A stretch of 64,000 nt of DNA from Chitinophaga filiformis (GTDB lineage Bacteria > Bacteroidota > Bacteroidia > Chitinophagales > Chitinophagaceae), in assembly GCF_021646545.1 (NCBI RefSeq), contig NZ_JAKIRP010000011.1, positions 124,001-188,000 on the forward strand. Reading direction: 5' to 3'. The notes under the pieces are model-generated. The model worked only from the letters and a program-made list of their open reading frames with translations, searched no databases and was not told the DNA's origin. Shown here piece by piece: positions 16,304-25,696 of this stretch. The position numbers and the translations under genes were made by a program. Positions within the stretch are counted from its first letter, which is position 1. Each line of letters opens with the position of its first letter.

Positions 16304-17065
16304 ATGCCTGACGCTTACCAACCAGACTGGGACATCTATACCTGCCATATCGAAGATAAGCCGGCTATTATAGGCCTGGACCTGGACCTGCGGCGTTTTG
16401 CCCCATTGAGTAAAAAGCCGTATGCCATCTTCATATCGGTATACCTGAAAGATCCGCGGGCGGACGGTTTTCCGCAGGGGGATGAGTTCGCAGTGCTGGG
16501 AGAAATTGAGGACTGCCTGGTGCAACAGCTGGAGACCACTTTACAGGCACATTTTGTAGGTCGTACAATGTCCAATGGCGTGAGGGATTTTTATTTCTAT
16601 GCCTCGGGCACCTTACTGCATGACAAATACATTGCTGATGCCATGATCCAGTTTCCTGATTATCACTACGATTTTGGGGTAAAAGAGGATAAAACATGGG
16701 AATTGTACTTCGATTTCCTGTTTCCGGATGTACAGGAGTTTCAGCGTATCCAGAACCGCAAAGTGTTGCGTACGCTGAAGCAACACGGGGACATTGCCGA
16801 AAAAGCCCGCCTCATAGACCATTGGATATATTTTTCTACCGAGGCTGAACGCGAGCTATATGGCCAGCAGGTGCAGCGGTTGGGGTTCGTTATAGAAGCC
16901 CGCCCGGTGGATGAAAAAGATCCTTATCCCTACGGACTAAGGCTTTCCCGCAACGACCGGACAGACGAGGAAAGCATTGATGCAGCCGTTATGCTGCTCT
17001 GGGAACTTGCCCAGGAAATGAACGCACGTTATGCCGGGTGGGAAACTGTTATCGTAGCGCAATAA
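16304..17065 (+). CDS. DUF695 and RraB-like two-domain protein
   Basis: 253 residues. The N-terminal half (1-~130, ending in the FYFYASG and FPDYHYDFGVKED region) matches DUF695. The C-terminal half (~150-250, NRKVLRTLKQHGDIAEKARLIDHWIYF, then RLGFVIEARPVDE) matches the RraB/ribonuclease E inhibitor fold. In proteobacteria RraB binds RNase E. Whether the Bacteroidota protein acts on an RNase is unknown. It stands alone between divergent and downstream genes. Confidence 0.8.
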   Translation: MPDAYQPDWDIYTCHIEDKPAIIGLDLDLRRFAPLSKKPYAIFISVYLKDPRADGFPQGDEFAVLGEIEDCLVQQLETTLQAHFVGRTMSNGVRDFYFYASGTLLHDKYIADAMIQFPDYHYDFGVKEDKTWELYFDFLFPDVQEFQRIQNRKVLRTLKQHGDIAEKARLIDHWIYFSTEAERELYGQQVQRLGFVIEARPVDEKDPYPYGLRLSRNDRTDEESIDAAVMLLWELAQEMNARYAGWETVIVAQ

Positions 17066-17145
17066 TATTTAGTTAACTTGTTACAACTGTTACATAATCT
17101 TTACGTTAAGTAGAGAAGATGCTTGCTTATTACTTCTAAGATCGA

Positions 17146-19218
17146 GTGAGAAAATCGCTGAAAATATCAACTTATGTCCTGATCAGCTGTTGCCTGGCCC
17201 TTGTTTTTAGGGCGTACGGCAATTCTTTCCGGAAGGAACGAGCCCTTTTTCTTTTTATTCGTGACACGGTAGCGCCGGTGAAGCCCTCCGTTCCCATGAC
17301 GCCCATTCCGGAGGACACCATCTTTCCACTCATTCCGCGGATGCCCACAGTACCGATCGTGCCAACTATTCCCGGCGACACCGTCGTACCAGGCGACGTG
17401 ATCCTGCAGGGGGATACCATTCCGGTATCAAAGAAGTATTCCAATTCCTGGCTGGGACGTGTGCGGGCATACCGTGATTCCCTGCGGAGTAAACAGTACC
17501 GTGATTCCCTCATCAGGAAAGTAACACGGCAGAATGTACCCGAACCAACGGGTACCGACAGCAGCATTATCAAAAGTGAACAGTATTTCACACCGTTTTC
17601 GGGGAAAGTGATCCGGGATATCTACTTCCGCCGGGTGAACGTGTTTGGTCCCAGCAACATCAAGGATACTACCTTCTCCACCTCCATGAAGCTGGTGCAT
17701 CTTGCCAACAGGCTGCACTTTAATTCGGAGGAATGGGTAATACGACAACTGCTCTTCTTCCGGCAGAACGATACGATCAATCCCTACGAAATGTCTGACA
17801 ACGAGCGTTACCTCCGTAACCGGCCCTTCATACAGGATGCCCGTTTGTATATTATTAATACAGGCGCATCCGAAGACTCAGTCGATCTGCTGGTGGTAAC
17901 CAAAGACGTATTCGAGTACGGGTTTGACCTGTCGCGCTTAAGTACATCGGGCGTAAGGGCCAGCGTTTCCAACGACAACCTGTTCGGGGCCGGTCAGGGT
18001 ATCAGGATCGGGGGCTCCTGGAGCGACAGTGACAATCCTCCTTTCGGATCGCAGGTCAGGTATACCAAAACGAATCTGTTGGGTACATTTATGGATTTTT
18101 CCGGAGGATATACTACACTAAATAATGTCAACAATCTGGATTCGGGTTCCTACGAGGGCACCTACTACTTCGCCGTCGACCGGCCGCTGTACAAAAGCGG
18201 GGCTAAATGGTTGGGCGGTTTTAGCTTCAGCAGCAATTATTCTATCAATATTGCTAACCGGCCCGATACGCTGTACCGCGACTACCGGTACAACATCCTG
18301 GATGTATGGGGCGGTTTCAACTTCCTGAAACAGGACCACCGTAATCCGGATAGCCGCAGGCCTAACCTTGCGTTCCTCTTCCGCCATTTTAACCTGATGT
18401 TCACAAAGAAGCCGACCCAGGAGATCTATATACTGGACCCGGTATATAATAATCACCGTTTCTATTTGTGGCAGGCCGTCACATTCCGGCAGGAATTCTT
18501 CAAAACAACCCATTTCTTCGGGTTTGGCCGAACGGAGGATATTCCACTGGGTTATACAGCATCAGCAACTGCCGGCTGGGAGACATGGAAACAACGCACC
18601 CGGGCTTATGTTGGGCTGGAAGCCGAAAAATTCTGGGTAACAAGGGGGAAAGGGATCCTCTCAGGAACGCTGGGACTTAGCACTTTCTTCCGCAATGGAA
18701 TGTCGGAAGATGCTGTCATCCATGCCAAAGTGGAATACTATAGTCGGGCCTTCCCGTTTGCAGGAGGAAAACTGCGTCAGTTCCTGTATGCAGACTACCT
18801 CTGCAATCCGAACAATTATTTCTACCGTCCGCTGAACATTAACCGCGATCTCGGTGTGTGGGGATATAAAGACGTGCCGCTGAGTGGCTATCAGCGGTTG
18901 AATGTCAGGTCAGAAACTACTTATTATAGTCCTTTGAAGGTATTTGGTTTTAAATTCAACTTCTTCTCTTCCATCCAGGCCTCTCAGCTCACCTATAAGA
19001 GTAATAACATCTTCAAGAACCCTATCTATACCGGGCTGGGACTAGGGTTCAGGGTACGTAATGAAAACCTGTCCATCAATACCCTGAGGCTGTCGGCCAA
19101 TTATTACCCGAACGCGCCGGAACCAATGAGGTCTGTGTTCTGGGAAGCCACCACTACGGTCGACTTCCGCTTCAACATTTTCGCATTGAGAGCACCAGCC
19201 TTCCTACAGTTCAGATGA
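17146..19218 (+). CDS. Omp85/BamA-TamA-like outer membrane protein
   Basis: 690 residues from a GTG start. It has an export signal (about 1-25), a Pro/Thr/Val-rich linker (about 45-95, several VPT/IPGDT units), a POTRA-like segment (about 165-245, NERYLRNRPFIQDARLYI then VDLLVVTKDVFEYG) and a C-terminal barrel (about 260-690). The POTRA-like domain and barrel suggest an Omp85-superfamily assembly or translocation protein. No partner gene is linked. Its last 15 bases overlap the 3' end of the convergent YdeP-like gene. Confidence 0.7.
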   Translation: MRKSLKISTYVLISCCLALVFRAYGNSFRKERALFLFIRDTVAPVKPSVPMTPIPEDTIFPLIPRMPTVPIVPTIPGDTVVPGDVILQGDTIPVSKKYSNSWLGRVRAYRDSLRSKQYRDSLIRKVTRQNVPEPTGTDSSIIKSEQYFTPFSGKVIRDIYFRRVNVFGPSNIKDTTFSTSMKLVHLANRLHFNSEEWVIRQLLFFRQNDTINPYEMSDNERYLRNRPFIQDARLYIINTGASEDSVDLLVVTKDVFEYGFDLSRLSTSGVRASVSNDNLFGAGQGIRIGGSWSDSDNPPFGSQVRYTKTNLLGTFMDFSGGYTTLNNVNNLDSGSYEGTYYFAVDRPLYKSGAKWLGGFSFSSNYSINIANRPDTLYRDYRYNILDVWGGFNFLKQDHRNPDSRRPNLAFLFRHFNLMFTKKPTQEIYILDPVYNNHRFYLWQAVTFRQEFFKTTHFFGFGRTEDIPLGYTASATAGWETWKQRTRAYVGLEAEKFWVTRGKGILSGTLGLSTFFRNGMSEDAVIHAKVEYYSRAFPFAGGKLRQFLYADYLCNPNNYFYRPLNINRDLGVWGYKDVPLSGYQRLNVRSETTYYSPLKVFGFKFNFFSSIQASQLTYKSNNIFKNPIYTGLGLGFRVRNENLSINTLRLSANYYPNAPEPMRSVFWEATTTVDFRFNIFALRAPAFLQFR

Positions 19219-21516
19219 TTTCCTGATCTTAATAATGACCATTTTGGATGTGGGCGTATTGCTCTTGTCGGCCACGCTGTTGAGCGGTACCAGGGCATTT
19301 GCTTCCGGGAAATAGGTAGCCGTACACCGCTCCGGAATACTGTACGCCACCACCAGGAATTTATGAACGATCCTTTCCACACCTTCAAAATTATTGATCA
19401 GGTCAACCACATCGTTAGGTTTGAGTCCGGCAGAGTGTATATCCTTACTGTTCATCAGTATCACTCTTCTTTCCTGGTAGATACCACGGTAACGGTCGTC
19501 CAGCCCATAAATGGTAGTATTGAACTGGTCATGGCTGCGGATGGTCATCATCATGTATTCATCTGCCGCCAGTTGCTGTACGGTCACATTGGCGACATTA
19601 AAATTGGCTTTGCCGGTAGTAGTATTGAAACGTCCCTCCCTGGCATTATTAGGCAGGTAGAAGCCACCGGGATGTCTTACGCGGGTGTTGTAGTTATTGA
19701 AGCCTGGGATCACTTTTTCAATATCCTCACGGATGTAGTCATAGTGTTGCATGTAATGTTGCCAGTCCACGCTGGAACGTTTCCCAAGGGTCGCCATTGC
19801 CAGCCTGCATACAATGACAGGTTCGCTCAGCAGGTGATTGGAAATAGGCGGCAGATTGCCTTTTGACATCTGGATCACGCCCATGGAATTCTCACAGGTC
19901 ACGAACTGTTTCTGGTTTTGCAGCATATCCATATCACTGCGGCCCAGGGTAGGCAGGATGATCGCCTCTCTGCCATGTACCAGGTGACTGCGGTTCAATT
20001 TGGTTGAGACGTGTACTGTTAAAGCGCAATTACGCAATGCCTGTGCAGTTACTTCAGTATCAGGCGTTGCGGAGAGAAAATTGCCTCCCATCGCGAAGAA
20101 AATACTTGCCTTACCATCACGCATAGCACGGATAGCATCTACTGTATCATACCCATGTTTCCGTGGCGGATTGAATCCGTATACCGACTGGATCTTATTG
20201 AGCAATGCATCTGAAGGCTGCTCATAGATACCCATCGTGCGGTCGCCCTGTACATTGCTGTGACCACGTACGGGACACGTGCCCGCGCCTTCTTTTCCTA
20301 TACTGCCTTTCACTAGTAGAAGGTTAACGACCTCCTTAATAGTATCCACCGCATTTTTATGTTGCGTGAGCCCCATGGCCCAGCAGGCAACGATCTTCTT
20401 TTTATGCATCAGCATAGACGCTGCCTGGCGGATCTGTTCTAAAGAGATACCACATGCATCCGCCAGCTTTTCCAGCTGTTGTTGCCGGATATGGCGAATA
20501 TATTCCTCAAAACCACTGGTATTATTCTTAATGAATTCCCGGTCAAATACGCTACCAGGCTGGCGATCTTCCTCCTCCAGTAATAGCAGTGCAATTGCCT
20601 GGAGCAGCGCCATATCCCCATTGATCTTTACCTGCAGGAACAGGTCGGTGAGGTGTGTGCTGATATGGAGAATGCCTTTAACGGTCTGCGGATTAAGGAA
20701 GTTTAATAAACCTGTTTCCGGAAGGGGATTCACCGAAATGATACTCGCCCCGTTTGCCTTTGCCTTCTGCAGGGCAGTGAGCATGCGGGGATGGTTGGTA
20801 CCAGGATTCTGTCCGAGAATGATAATGACCTCCGCCTTGTGTAAGTCTTCCAGTGTAACAGAACCTTTGCCGATACCAAGCGTATCAGAAAGGGCCACAC
20901 CACTGGATTCGTGGCACATATTGGAACAGTCGGGCAGGTTGTTGGTACCGTATTCCCTGACGAACAACTGGTAAAGGAAAGCCGCTTCATTGCTGGTACG
21001 GCCGGATGTATAAAAGATGGCTTCATCGGGTGAGGCCAGTGTATTCAGATGGTGTGCTATTTTACCAAAAGCGTCTTCCCAGGAAACAGGCTGATAGTGT
21101 GTAGCGCCCGGAGCCAGGTACACCGGCTGGGCCACACGGCCTTTTTTGCCTATTTCATAGTCTGTCAGGGCAGCCAGTTCGCCTACACTGTGTTTTGCAA
21201 AAAAGGCGGCGTCCAGCTTTCTGCTGGTAGCCTCTTCGGCAATGGCCTTTACACCGTTCTCACAATATTCGGCAATAGAAGAGCGATCGTCATCAGGATC
21301 GGGCCAGGCACACCCCGGACAGTCGAAACCATCTTTCTGGTTCAGCTGCAGCAATGCTTTCATGCCACGGATCACGTCTGTTTCGTGCAGGATGTGTTTA
21401 GCACTGGACAGCACCGCCGGAATACCGGCAGCCACTGTTTTAGGCTTACTCAGTCGGACATGTCCCGTGAAATGTTCGGGATTCTGGGAAGGGTCTGTAG
21501 TATTATGCTGCTTCAT
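19204..21516 (-). CDS. FdhF/YdeP-family molybdopterin oxidoreductase
   Basis: A 770-residue molybdenum/tungsten bis-MGD oxidoreductase, family FdhF/YdeP, related to formate dehydrogenase alpha. N-terminal DGFDCPGCAWPD (Cys 66/69) is family-typical. The Mo-ligand position reads CSNMCHESSG (Cys 201, not selenocysteine). MGD-binding stretches VIILGQNPGTNHPR and ACWAMGLTQHKNAV follow, and the C-terminal molydop-binding domain contains GRFNTTTGKANF. The electron partner and true substrate are unknown. E. coli YdeP is linked to acid resistance. The gene follows fdhD by 10 bases and is clearly in the same operon. Confidence 0.92.
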   Translation of the reverse strand: MKQHNTTDPSQNPEHFTGHVRLSKPKTVAAGIPAVLSSAKHILHETDVIRGMKALLQLNQKDGFDCPGCAWPDPDDDRSSIAEYCENGVKAIAEEATSRKLDAAFFAKHSVGELAALTDYEIGKKGRVAQPVYLAPGATHYQPVSWEDAFGKIAHHLNTLASPDEAIFYTSGRTSNEAAFLYQLFVREYGTNNLPDCSNMCHESSGVALSDTLGIGKGSVTLEDLHKAEVIIILGQNPGTNHPRMLTALQKAKANGASIISVNPLPETGLLNFLNPQTVKGILHISTHLTDLFLQVKINGDMALLQAIALLLLEEEDRQPGSVFDREFIKNNTSGFEEYIRHIRQQQLEKLADACGISLEQIRQAASMLMHKKKIVACWAMGLTQHKNAVDTIKEVVNLLLVKGSIGKEGAGTCPVRGHSNVQGDRTMGIYEQPSDALLNKIQSVYGFNPPRKHGYDTVDAIRAMRDGKASIFFAMGGNFLSATPDTEVTAQALRNCALTVHVSTKLNRSHLVHGREAIILPTLGRSDMDMLQNQKQFVTCENSMGVIQMSKGNLPPISNHLLSEPVIVCRLAMATLGKRSSVDWQHYMQHYDYIREDIEKVIPGFNNYNTRVRHPGGFYLPNNAREGRFNTTTGKANFNVANVTVQQLAADEYMMMTIRSHDQFNTTIYGLDDRYRGIYQERRVILMNSKDIHSAGLKPNDVVDLINNFEGVERIVHKFLVVAYSIPERCTATYFPEANALVPLNSVADKSNTPTSKMVIIKIRKSSEL

Positions 21517-21526
21517 TGGTAGACTT

Positions 21527-22381
21527 TCATTTCTGATGGGTGAGCGATCCGATCGCTATTCTATGTTCACCCGAGTAAATATTAAACCGCTGCTGACGGA
21601 GGAAACCGATTAGTGTGATATCCCATTCATGCACCATTTTCACCGCCATTCCGGAAGGAGCGCCTACGGCAGCAATTACTTTGATACCCGCCATTGCTGC
21701 CTTCTGGATCAGTTCAAACCCCGCCCTGCCACTGAGCAGCAGGAGATAGGGCTCCATAGGGAAGAGCTGTTGCTGGAGTGCGGCGCCAATCAGTTTGTCC
21801 ACTGCATTATGGCGCCCGATGTCCTCACGCATCAGCAATAACGTTGAAGACTGATCGAATAAAGCGGCGGCATGGATACCACCGGTATCGTCAAAAAGCT
21901 GTTGCTCATGACGGAGCAGGTCTGGCAGACGGTGGATCAGTTCAGCAGGCCATTTAGGAACAGGCTGGGCCGATGCTGCTGTCGTAACCGGCGTATAAAT
22001 AGCCGAAAGATCTGTTTTACCGCACATCCCACATCCGGAATTGGCAACAAAGTTCCGTTGTGCCGTTTTCAGCACAGGAGTAACGTGTTCGTGCAGGCTT
22101 ACCTGTATGGTATTAGTGATGTCGCTGTCGGAGCAGATAGCTTTGATATCCTTTTCTGACCGGATAATCCCTTCGGTATAGAGAAAGCCCGTAGCCAGTT
22201 CAGGGTCCTGGCCGGGAGTACGCATAGTCACCGAGATGCTCTGCTGCTGTCTGTCGGCCAGCGGCCCATAGATCAGCTGAATTTCGAGCGGTTCCTCAGC
22301 TGCCAGCGCATCTTCAGTTGCAGTAACAATTGTATCCTGTACTCTTGTTATGCGTGTGTAGGAAATGGCAGGGTTTAGCAT
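21527..22381 (-). CDS. fdhD: Formate dehydrogenase accessory sulfurtransferase FdhD
   Basis: 284 residues. FdhD transfers sulfur from the cysteine desulfurase to the bis-MGD cofactor, which formate dehydrogenases need for activity. The essential CxxC motif is CGMCGK (Cys 117 and 120), preceded by NFVANSG. Also present are TPGQDPELATGFLYTEG and the C-terminal LLLSGRAGFELIQKAAMAGI with GAPSGMAV. It lies 10 bases upstream of the YdeP-type oxidoreductase, which is its likely client. Confidence 0.95.
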   Translation of the reverse strand: MLNPAISYTRITRVQDTIVTATEDALAAEEPLEIQLIYGPLADRQQQSISVTMRTPGQDPELATGFLYTEGIIRSEKDIKAICSDSDITNTIQVSLHEHVTPVLKTAQRNFVANSGCGMCGKTDLSAIYTPVTTAASAQPVPKWPAELIHRLPDLLRHEQQLFDDTGGIHAAALFDQSSTLLLMREDIGRHNAVDKLIGAALQQQLFPMEPYLLLLSGRAGFELIQKAAMAGIKVIAAVGAPSGMAVKMVHEWDITLIGFLRQQRFNIYSGEHRIAIGSLTHQK

Positions 22382-22419
22382 GTCGTAAAGTTACGTAAAA
22401 TAAGGCGCCCGTGGCGTGT

Positions 22420-24276
22420 TCAGGAGCGGTTGTGCAACTCTGTGCTGCCGGCTGTTGTAACAAAATAACTGATCTCCCGGATGGTCTCAGAGAAAACAAC
22501 AGCAGGTACGTCCCGGAGTGCAAGCGGCTCACCTTCCTTATAAAAATTGATCATATCCGTGAGCACAGTCTCTTCTTCTTTCCTGTCTGCAAAGAAGTTG
22601 ACCCTGATATCCCAATCGGTCAGTATCATATAGGGGATATAAGCCCAGTTGTGCGGAGCTTTTTGTCTCAGTGTCCAGCCTCTCTGTGTGATAACGTTTT
22701 TAAACTTCTGTTTGTTGAGTACCTGTGAGGCAAAACGGGAAGAATAAAAGCCGTCGGCCAGTTCTTCATTATTGGGGGTATATATCTCGCGGTTCACCTG
22801 CTTAAAGGGCTGATCTATATGCCGCTGCAACAGGAAATCGCGCCAGGCTTTCACCGTTTTAGCCGGTTCATTCATAGGATGCCACAGACGCACAGCTGTC
22901 TCTTCGGAGACTGTTATCTCTCTGCCCTTATAGTCAATAATATGTCCATCCGCGCAGTACCCCGTGGTCTGAACACCGTTGGTATGGAAGTTCCAGATCA
23001 GCCGCGTAGTAAGCGTCTTCACCAGCGGATGGTCCAGGTAATATGTCTTCCAATGCTTGTATGTCCATGGCGTCATGCGCATAAAAGCCCTTTCTATTCT
23101 TGCACTGCTATCAACCAATGCCTGATCGATGTCTTTCACAAGGCGTTTAAACTCCTGCCCGGGAACAGAGGAGGCCTGCGGTCCTTTGGCTGGTTTACCA
23201 TTCCTTTCCCAAGAGATGCTCGATTTACCGGTATTACCAATGGTGTAAACACCTGTAAAATCGGGTCCGATATGCATACGCACGGTACCTTCATCGTCCA
23301 GGCCAAAGTCGGGAACGATATATTCCTCCAGTTCATACGGAGGGATGTTATGTTGTTCTGCCAGGTCATGCAATATCTTGTCTATGCTCTTCATTGCTCC
23401 CGAATGCCTGATCACCGACCGGAACCTGCTGATCCTGTTGAGGGCCTCGCGGAAAGGCAGATAGGTGAGCGCATAGATACAGGCGGTACCGGTCTTGACG
23501 GACAGGGGACCTCCGCTATCTTTTTTCTTATACGCCCAGATAGCATATGGTTCCAGCATATCGAGCAATTCCTTATTGTTCGGTATGGCGCTGCACCAGA
23601 TGATGGCCTTCAGCAGATTATGGTTGATCGCACTGAGATAATCAATGTAATAGTCAACGAAACTATAGGTACGTCCTGCATGTTGTTTCATTAGTAGCCC
23701 CTGGCAAAAAGATATCCAGTCCTTCAGTTTCATGACGAAATGCTCGGTGTTGATACGGCCCACCAGTTCTTTAGCCCGCTTCCACCATTTACGGTTGGGA
23801 ACACTGCTTTCGCCGGCGTTCAGGCAATGATCGATGAAGGCAGTCCAGCATTCCTTTTGCCGTGTGCTTCTTATGTTTGACAGGAACTCGACGACAAGAA
23901 TGCCTAAAGAGTCCCGGCGACTGATGATCAGTTCAGGACCTCCGTGCAGGATAATGTCTATCTGAATGTTCACTTTGTCGGCAGCTACACTTACTGTTCT
24001 TTTCTCTGTGGTATCCAGCAGCTCCAGGCAAAGACGCAGGGTATTGGTCAGCCCTTTCCGGCCGATCTTTTCCTGGATGACGTTTAAGATCTCCTGCCTG
24101 GGAAACCACCATTCATTACTGCGTTTCAAGGTTGTCTCATGCCATTGGAAGAGGATTTGGAAGCATTGCTCATCGGAGGTGTAGGCAGACAGGTACTTGA
24201 CTAAGCCTGCGGTATCGAGTGCTTCGGGTAATTTATCTGCCTGTATTTTTCCGATCCAGAAGTCTGTGAATTGCAT
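22420..24276 (-). CDS. DUF4132 domain-containing protein (MolR/YehI-like)
   Basis: A 618-residue protein if started at the ATG at 24274-24276; a TTG at 24322-24324 would add 16 residues. The C-terminal half carries the DUF4132 signature: HPLVKTLTTRLIWNFHT, then VRLWHPM, AWRDFLLQRHIDQPFKQVNRE and WTLRQKAPHNWAYIP. The N-terminal half is helical with HEAT-like spacing. In E. coli relatives (YehI, MolR) this domain is joined to a WGR domain, which is absent here. Function unknown. It lies 38 bases upstream of fdhD on the same strand, but the link is positional only. It diverges from the Zn-peptidase gene. Confidence 0.82.
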   Translation of the reverse strand: MQFTDFWIGKIQADKLPEALDTAGLVKYLSAYTSDEQCFQILFQWHETTLKRSNEWWFPRQEILNVIQEKIGRKGLTNTLRLCLELLDTTEKRTVSVAADKVNIQIDIILHGGPELIISRRDSLGILVVEFLSNIRSTRQKECWTAFIDHCLNAGESSVPNRKWWKRAKELVGRINTEHFVMKLKDWISFCQGLLMKQHAGRTYSFVDYYIDYLSAINHNLLKAIIWCSAIPNNKELLDMLEPYAIWAYKKKDSGGPLSVKTGTACIYALTYLPFREALNRISRFRSVIRHSGAMKSIDKILHDLAEQHNIPPYELEEYIVPDFGLDDEGTVRMHIGPDFTGVYTIGNTGKSSISWERNGKPAKGPQASSVPGQEFKRLVKDIDQALVDSSARIERAFMRMTPWTYKHWKTYYLDHPLVKTLTTRLIWNFHTNGVQTTGYCADGHIIDYKGREITVSEETAVRLWHPMNEPAKTVKAWRDFLLQRHIDQPFKQVNREIYTPNNEELADGFYSSRFASQVLNKQKFKNVITQRGWTLRQKAPHNWAYIPYMILTDWDIRVNFFADRKEEETVLTDMINFYKEGEPLALRDVPAVVFSETIREISYFVTTAGSTELHNRS

Positions 24277-24448
24277 AGCTTCATTAATGAAGAGGTGTAA
24301 CAATGAGGGTACTGCACTATCCAAGATATGTAAAAAACAGGTATTAAAAAAAATGAAGGCAGGCCTACAGCTGAATCAGGCAGGGAAATTGTAATAATAA
24401 AAAGGGTATTAAAATTTCTGTACTTTCGACATATAAAAAAATCTAAAT

Positions 24449-25303
24449 ATGCGCTGGCAAAACAGAAGATTAAGCGACAATGTAGAGGATCGCCGTGGCG
24501 GCGGAGGTGGTATGCGAACGATAGGTATTGGTGGAGGTATTGGTGGTATTATTATCGTTGTGCTGGCCCTGTTATTCAACCAGGACCCACAACAGGCATT
24601 ACAATCCGTACAACAGGGGAACAGACCGCAAACTGAATCCCGCACAGTAACCAGCAGCAGTGACGAGATCTCCCGGTTTGCATCTACTGTGCTGGCAGAT
24701 ACCGAAGAGGTGTGGGCTGAGCTGTTTTCTCAGATGAATAAGAACTATCAGGATCCGGGCATGGTATTGTATACAGACTACGATCAATCCGGTTGTGGTG
24801 CGGCTCAAGCGGCTATGGGGCCATTTTACTGTCCTGCCGATGAAAAAGTTTATCTTGATCTGAACTTCTTTACTGAAATGGAGCAAAGGTTCAAAGTAGC
24901 AGGTGATTTTGCTATGGCCTATGTAATTGCACATGAAGTGGGGCATCACGTACAAAACCTGCTTGGCACCAGCCGTAAGGTACAGGCTATGCGTTCTCAG
25001 CTCAGCGAGCGGGAATATAACAGACTGTCTGTAATGCTGGAGCTGCAGGCCGATTTCCTGGCGGGCGTCTGGGCACATCATGCACAGAAGAAACATAACA
25101 TCCTGGAACCGGGAGATATTGAAGAGGCCCTCAATGCTGCAAGCGCTGTGGGCGATGATGCTTTGCAGAAAGCAACACAGGGGCGTGTGGTACCGGATGC
25201 GTTTACACATGGTACCTCAGCGCAGCGTACGCGCTGGTTCAAGAAGGGATTTGAGACGGGAGATATCAGACAGGGAGATACGTTCAACGCAACGGACCTG
25301 TAG
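24449..25303 (+). CDS. YpfJ-type neutral zinc metallopeptidase
   Basis: 284 residues. An N-terminal cytoplasmic stretch with a Gly run is followed by one membrane helix (about 26-43, IGGIIIVVLALLF), then the extracytoplasmic zinc peptidase domain. The metal site HEVGHH is at residues 162-167, followed by the ELQADFLAGVWAHHAQ helix. Conserved Cys residues (SGCGAAQAAMGPFYCPAD) are also family-typical. The family is widespread and its substrate is not known. Confidence 0.92.
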   Translation: MRWQNRRLSDNVEDRRGGGGGMRTIGIGGGIGGIIIVVLALLFNQDPQQALQSVQQGNRPQTESRTVTSSSDEISRFASTVLADTEEVWAELFSQMNKNYQDPGMVLYTDYDQSGCGAAQAAMGPFYCPADEKVYLDLNFFTEMEQRFKVAGDFAMAYVIAHEVGHHVQNLLGTSRKVQAMRSQLSEREYNRLSVMLELQADFLAGVWAHHAQKKHNILEPGDIEEALNAASAVGDDALQKATQGRVVPDAFTHGTSAQRTRWFKKGFETGDIRQGDTFNATDL

Positions 25304-25696
25304 TTTTTTAATTGACACCGTTTTACATAAATTATATTCAGTCAGCGGCCTTACAGCCCGGCGGGATATGCCAAACATTCAGGCGTTATAAACGCGATTC
25401 CCATTAATAGCATCATTCGCTACAATCAGCCTGCCTTAGGCCGGGCGTTGTGTTCATCGCCGGGAGCAACCTTGTGGTGAGAAATGAGAAGGCAATCCCG
25501 AAAATGCGACAGTTGAAGAGATGTAGAAAGGCCGTACCTCCTGTGTGAGATACGGCCTTTTCATTATAGCTTCTTTACAACCATTTGCCTTTGTTGGGGC
25601 AGCCATAACAGACCATTAAAGGCAATCATACACACTGATTACCATACAATTACAGCCACCACATCGCTATCCGCTACAGGTGGCAAGGCAAGGCTA
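25304..25696. other. Intergenic region between convergent genes
   Basis: No gene is evident. It holds a degenerate member of the dispersed repeat (about 25425-25475, with TGTTCATCGCCGGGAGCAAC) and the hairpin at 25527-25560. The rest has no recognised signal. Confidence 0.6.
25527..25560. terminator. Hairpin terminator between Zn-peptidase and histidine kinase
   Basis: A perfect 10-bp stem AAAGGCCGTA / TACGGCCTTT with a 14-base loop, and short T runs on both outer sides. It probably ends one or both convergent transcripts. Confidence 0.65.

Noticed and set aside
22819-23694. A 291-codon open frame on the plus strand
   Set aside because: Antisense to the DUF4132 gene, which shows recognisable family motifs. 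The plus-strand product has no domain.
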